Shown piece by piece: positions 6,931 to 9,528 of a stretch of 9,528 nt of DNA. Positions within the stretch are counted from its first letter, which is position 1, and every line of letters starts with the position of its first letter. Both the position numbers and the translations under genes were made by a program. Source of the DNA: an uncultured Chloroflexota bacterium (GTDB taxonomy: Bacteria > Chloroflexota > Dehalococcoidia > UBA3495); NCBI GenBank assembly GCA_913052545.1, contig CAJXEF010000083.1, positions 1 through 9,528 on the forward strand. Direction: 5' to 3'. The notes under the pieces are model-generated. The model was not told the origin of the DNA and searched no databases. It saw only the letters and a list, made by a program, of their open reading frames with translations.

Positions 6931-6959
6931 CCCTGCCTATAGTTGGCAGGGTTTTCTTT
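6931..6959 (+). terminator. Intrinsic (Rho-independent) terminator
   Basis: The stem CCCTGCC (6931-6937) / GGCAGGG (6945-6951), with a 7-base loop, is followed at once by TTTTCTTT. It lies 37 bases after the stop of the small acidic gene and oriented to end + strand transcripts, so the crotonase gene downstream probably needs its own promoter. Confidence 0.88.
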
Positions 6960-7039
6960 GGGCCTCGAACAACGGACTTAACTAAGCATCCCTTATCCCC
7001 TACTTATACCTCCATCTAGAAGAATACACCGAACGTTAA

Positions 7040-7852
7040 ATGTTGGATGAAACAAAATTGCAGTGGATAGGACTCCATAGAGTTAATCACATCGCGGTGA
7101 TTACTCTAAAACGGCCAGATCGATTAAATGCACTAAATCGCGAGATGACTCATGAATTACATAGCGTCTTGGATCAGATCTCAGAAGAATTCCCTAATAC
7201 TAGGGCTCTCGTATTAATAGGATCGGGGCGAGGTTTTTGTTCAGGAGCAGACGTATCTGACATATCGCGACGCCTAAATGGGAATCCGGTTTCAGTCTCT
7301 TCCGAGCAATCCGCCGGTCCTTCGGACATTATGCGTTTAGCACCCCATCTCAGGGAGATTCCACAACCTGTGATAGCTGCGGTCAACGGTGTAGCGGCAG
7401 GAGCTGGTTTGGGGCTCGCTCTCTCTTGTGACATTAGGATAGGATCTGAATCGGCACGATTCACATCAGTTTTCGTAAAAAGATCCTTGGTACCCGATGC
7501 AGGTGTATCTCAGCTATTGGGGACGCTCGTCGGGCCAGGCATCGCATCAGAGATGGCTTTGACCGGAAAAGTATACGACTCTAGTTGGGCATTAGAGAAG
7601 GGATTGTTAAATAAAGTAGTACCAGAAGAGGAATTATTAGACCATGCAAAATGCTTGGCAGCGGAGATAGCAGCAAACCCTCCTTTAGCTGTTAAGGCCA
7701 CTAAACAACTGATGAACAGCCACTGCCCGGATCTCAGAACTATTATCGAACTAGAACACTCAGCTAACGAGGCAGTTAGGGGGACGACAGATCAAAAGGA
7801 AGCAATCCTAGCTTTTCTAGAAAAAAGAAAACCTAATTTTACCGGGCAATAA
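7040..7852 (+). CDS. Enoyl-CoA hydratase/isomerase family protein, PaaG-like isomerase type
   Basis: A 270-residue crotonase-fold protein of normal length. Landmarks are ITLKRPDRLNALN (21-33), the oxyanion-hole stretches GRGFCSGAD (63-71) and AAVNGVAAGAGLG (113-125), LVPDAG (150-155) and the C-terminal DQKEAILAFLEKRKPNF. Both catalytic glutamates of true enoyl-CoA hydratase (E144 and E164 in the rat enzyme) are replaced, by Gly125 and Phe145. Asp153 in LVPDAG is where PaaG-type isomerases carry their catalytic Asp, so double-bond or epoxide isomerisation of an acyl-CoA is more likely than hydration. The glycine usually following DAG is Val156. The start is ATG 7040 with only a weak upstream AGAAG. 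The gene lies beyond a terminator and is probably its own unit. No CoA ligase, thiolase or dehydrogenase is nearby to show the pathway. Confidence 0.88.
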   Translation: MLDETKLQWIGLHRVNHIAVITLKRPDRLNALNREMTHELHSVLDQISEEFPNTRALVLIGSGRGFCSGADVSDISRRLNGNPVSVSSEQSAGPSDIMRLAPHLREIPQPVIAAVNGVAAGAGLGLALSCDIRIGSESARFTSVFVKRSLVPDAGVSQLLGTLVGPGIASEMALTGKVYDSSWALEKGLLNKVVPEEELLDHAKCLAAEIAANPPLAVKATKQLMNSHCPDLRTIIELEHSANEAVRGTTDQKEAILAFLEKRKPNFTGQ

Positions 7853-7953
7853 TTCAAGACCCTAAAAGTACTGCTTCACTCGAACCCTAATTCCTATCAA
7901 TAATCAACCTTAACGTTAGCCAGCTAGATTAACATTGCTTGGGAATTAAAATC

Positions 7954-8148
7954 TTAGCAATCAATCGAAACAAAGTAGCGGCAATGCCTACAATAAATAT
8001 CAATATCTTGAATTAGCTGATGGCAATTTGAACATTCTATATCAGCTACCATAGCCAACAGGTTAGCGCCACACTTACCACAAAACGATTCGCTAGTATC
8101 AGGAACATCCTCTCCACAGTGAGGACAGAATGTAGCGTTTGGACTCAT
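7954..8148 (-). CDS. Small double zinc-ribbon protein
   Basis: A 64-residue protein with two zinc-ribbon modules: C8-x2-C11 with C23-x2-C26, and C39-x2-C42 with C53-x2-C56. A ninth cysteine is the last residue. The modules are linked by a short hydrophobic stretch (NLLAMVADI). Each should bind one structural zinc. Free-standing ribbons of this size are usually protein- or nucleic-acid-binding adaptors, and the function here is unknown. The ATG at 8148 is preferred over the GTG codon just before it because AGGGGA (8159-8154, - strand) sits five bases upstream. The gene converges on the crotonase gene, with 101 bases between the stops and no clear terminator seen there. It lies downstream of the broken acyltransferase on the same strand. 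Confidence 0.8.
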   Translation of the reverse strand: MSPNATFCPHCGEDVPDTSESFCGKCGANLLAMVADIECSNCHQLIQDIDIYCRHCRYFVSIDC

Positions 8149-8153
8149 CACAT

Positions 8154-8159
8154 TCCCCT
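8154..8159 (-). promoter_or_regulatory. Shine-Dalgarno that decides the zinc-ribbon start
   Basis: AGGGGA on the - strand lies five bases before the ATG at 8148 (two bases before the alternative GTG at 8151), which favours the ATG. Confidence 0.55.
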
Positions 8160-8894
8160 ATTTACGAAATAACTTAAACCTAGAATCCCTTAACATTGTA
8201 AACGATAAAACGAAGGTATGCAGATTTGCTAATACAGTAGCGATCCTAGATCCACCTCATTTACTTTAAGAAATACGCTTACCATTTAGCAACATACCAA
8301 CGATGGTAGACCTGACTAAATAATTATACGAAGCCAAGCAGATTATAGAAGTTATCACTACCGCGATGAAGAATTTAATCTCGACGGGCAAGTGTAAATT
8401 GAACATGAAGAAAGTGATAAGAGCAACTAAGGGCAAATGTATCAAATACATCCAATATGCCCCATCAGAGATGAATCTTAATCTTGGAGAATAAGAACTA
8501 AATTTCCTTTCTGACAGACCGACGAACGCATATGAAAATAAAATCGCGCAAACGGTTTTCAGAAATACTGACAGGACCGTAAAGGTCTTAGAAACCGTTC
8601 TTAGATATTTGTCACCAGCTATGTTTGTACTATATATATCAGTTACGAGATTCATGAACTCCAGAATCATGTATGAAATGAAACTGGCGAGTCCCGCTAG
8701 TAAATAGTATCTCCAATGGGCTTTCAAAAAGTTGAATAGATGGGGATTTCCGTGAAGGCTAAACCCAACTGTAAAGTAGAGTGCGCTCGCAATCGGATTG
8801 AAAATCAGTTCTCCTTGCGTTGGTAAATCGACAACGCAACAAAGAATTATAAACACTAAGGGAAACCGTGATCGAAATAAAATATCTGAGGATA

Positions 8895-8908
8895 TAGATC
8901 ATGATCTA
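8895..8908. repeat. 14-base perfect palindrome at the acyltransferase lesion
   Basis: TAGATCATGATCTA reads the same on both strands. It contains the TGA stop of one frame and a second in-frame TAG of the other. It lies exactly where the two acyltransferase reading frames fail to join, so it may mark the mutational event. About 0.6 palindromes of this length are expected per window by chance. Confidence 0.6.
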
Positions 8909-9351
8909 GACAATAGCCTACGCACGTAACCCAATCCTACGCAACCGCCCCGCTACTCCAACTACACCCAAGTAAAAGAATCTCAATATCGCTGTAAATA
9001 TGACAAATATTATTAACTGCCATAAGAACCACAAGTGAAAAGGCTGGCCCTCATTAGCACAAAAAAATATGAATCCCCCAGTTTTTCCGTAATGAAAAAT
9101 CCACGGCAGGGTTAACGACATTAATGGTGAAAACACTACTATAGGTAGTCCTATCCTTAATAATCTATCCCCCCACCAGCTTCTCCAAGATTTCCGGGTA
9201 ATGACCAGATTAGCGAAAAACCCGGCCAAGATAAAAAACAAAGGCATTCGCCAAAGATGTATGAGCTGGAAAATAATATTTATTAACCGTGATGAGCTTG
9301 CATTTGCAGGCCAAAATTCCTCTACGTTTGGTATATACGGCATAGCACCGT

Positions 9352-9381
9352 GTATACCTATGCCAAATAGCATAGGTATAC
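9352..9381. repeat. 12-bp inverted repeat inside the acyltransferase reading frame
   Basis: Arms GTATACCTATGC (9352-9363) and GCATAGGTATAC (9370-9381) pair perfectly across a 6-base loop. On the - strand this codes the GIPMLFGIGI segment. A perfect 12-bp stem with so short a loop is not expected by chance in 9.5 kb. Confidence 0.85.
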
Positions 9382-9454
9382 CCCATAGAGCGTCCAGCCC
9401 GTGATAACGACCAGAACTTCCACTAGACATCGCAAATTAAATTATTGTTAGACT

Positions 9455-9462
9455 TCACGTGA
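9455..9462. promoter_or_regulatory. Palindrome TCACGTGA between divergent starts
   Basis: An 8-base perfect palindrome sits in the 49-base gap between the acyltransferase ATG (9430, - strand) and the possible ATG at 9480 on the + strand. The position would suit a shared operator, but palindromes this short are common. Confidence 0.2.
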
Positions 9463-9479
9463 TTTGTAGTAAATTACCC

Positions 9480-9528
9480 ATGATGTTAAGTGTTCGACAA
9501 ACAAGAATCCTAGAGACACTGGAATACG
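9480..9528 (+). CDS. Possible start of a divergent gene, cut by the window end
   Basis: An ATG ATG start at 9480 opens a frame that stays open for 16 codons to the window edge (MMLSVRQTRILETLEY). The RQxRILExL pattern resembles the first helix of winged-helix regulators such as the DeoR type, and the divergent placement would suit a regulator. There is no clear Shine-Dalgarno, and sixteen codons are too few to be sure it is a gene. Confidence 0.3.
   Translation, partial: MMLSVRQTRILETLEY

Larger units (their letters stand above)
8266..9430 (-). pseudogene. Acyltransferase 3 family membrane protein, disrupted in the middle
   Basis: The two halves together resemble one family member of about 387 residues. 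The 5' half (9430-8918) gives RYHGLDALWGIPML, IGIHGAMPYIPN, HLWRMPLFFILAGFFANL and FHLWFLWQL. The 3' half, in another frame, is open from 8898 and gives LPTQGELIFNPIASALYF, ISDGAYWMYLIHLPLV and ends LVRSTIVGMLLNGKR, a normal C-terminus. The first frame stops at TAG 8920-8918 and the second opens only after TGA 8901-8899. One indel therefore cannot rejoin them: at least two lesions, or a replaced segment, are needed. The Arg that follows LDAL in nearly all members is Trp16. No Shine-Dalgarno precedes the ATG at 9430. Intact members are multi-pass proteins that O-acylate surface glycans or lipids. Two sequencing errors are an alternative, but the lost Arg favours real decay. Confidence 0.8.

Noticed and set aside
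7853..7953. A bidirectional terminator between the convergent crotonase and zinc-ribbon genes.
   Set aside because: Only very short imperfect dyads are present (for example around 7915-7935), with no G+C-rich stem or T-tract.
8173..8202. TTTACA and TTTAAG on the - strand as a promoter for the zinc-ribbon gene.
   Set aside because: The -10 matches only 4 of 6 with an 18-base spacer in AT-rich DNA, too weak to list.

Overview
The window is moderately AT-rich bacterial DNA. It holds six genes on the + strand (the first cut by the window edge) plus one small orphan ORF, followed by a strand switch near 7.9 kb to a zinc-ribbon gene and a broken membrane acyltransferase gene on the - strand. The gene mix is a ThDP enzyme, a PuuE-like deacetylase, an NHL propeller, a TcuA-like flavoprotein, an MFS carrier and a PaaG-like crotonase. 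It resembles catabolic regions of uncultured aquatic or soil bacteria such as SAR202-type Chloroflexota. That placement is only an impression from gene content, and no rRNA or marker gene is present to confirm it.

Layout. 1-1422: C-terminal part of an acetolactate-synthase-like ThDP enzyme. 1578-2450 and 2483-3520: a polysaccharide-deacetylase/PuuE-like hydrolase and a six-bladed NHL propeller, 32 bases apart and probably co-transcribed. 3630-5126: an FAD-dependent dehydrogenase of the tricarballylate dehydrogenase (TcuA) type, starting at a TTG with a strong Shine-Dalgarno and its own candidate promoter. 5167-5212: a long, almost perfect hairpin with no T-tract. 5245-6549: a 12-helix MFS transporter. 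6708-6893: a 61-residue acidic orphan with a candidate promoter upstream and a textbook intrinsic terminator downstream. 7040-7852: a crotonase-fold isomerase. On the - strand, 7954-8148 is a double zinc ribbon and 8266-9430 a decayed acyltransferase 3 gene. A possible divergent gene begins at 9480 and runs off the window.

How the genes may work together (inference): the MFS carrier could import a small organic acid, the TcuA-like flavoprotein would introduce a double bond, the deacetylase-like hydrolase could cleave a C-N bond (the family includes PuuE allantoinases), and the ThDP enzyme would cleave or form a bond next to a carbonyl. The crotonase could take the product onward as a CoA thioester, although it lies beyond a terminator and is probably a separate unit. 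The substrate cannot be read from the sequence. No dedicated electron-acceptor partner (TcuB) and no clear regulator is visible. No RNA gene, insertion sequence or CRISPR array was seen, and no gene-free stretch exceeds 160 bases.
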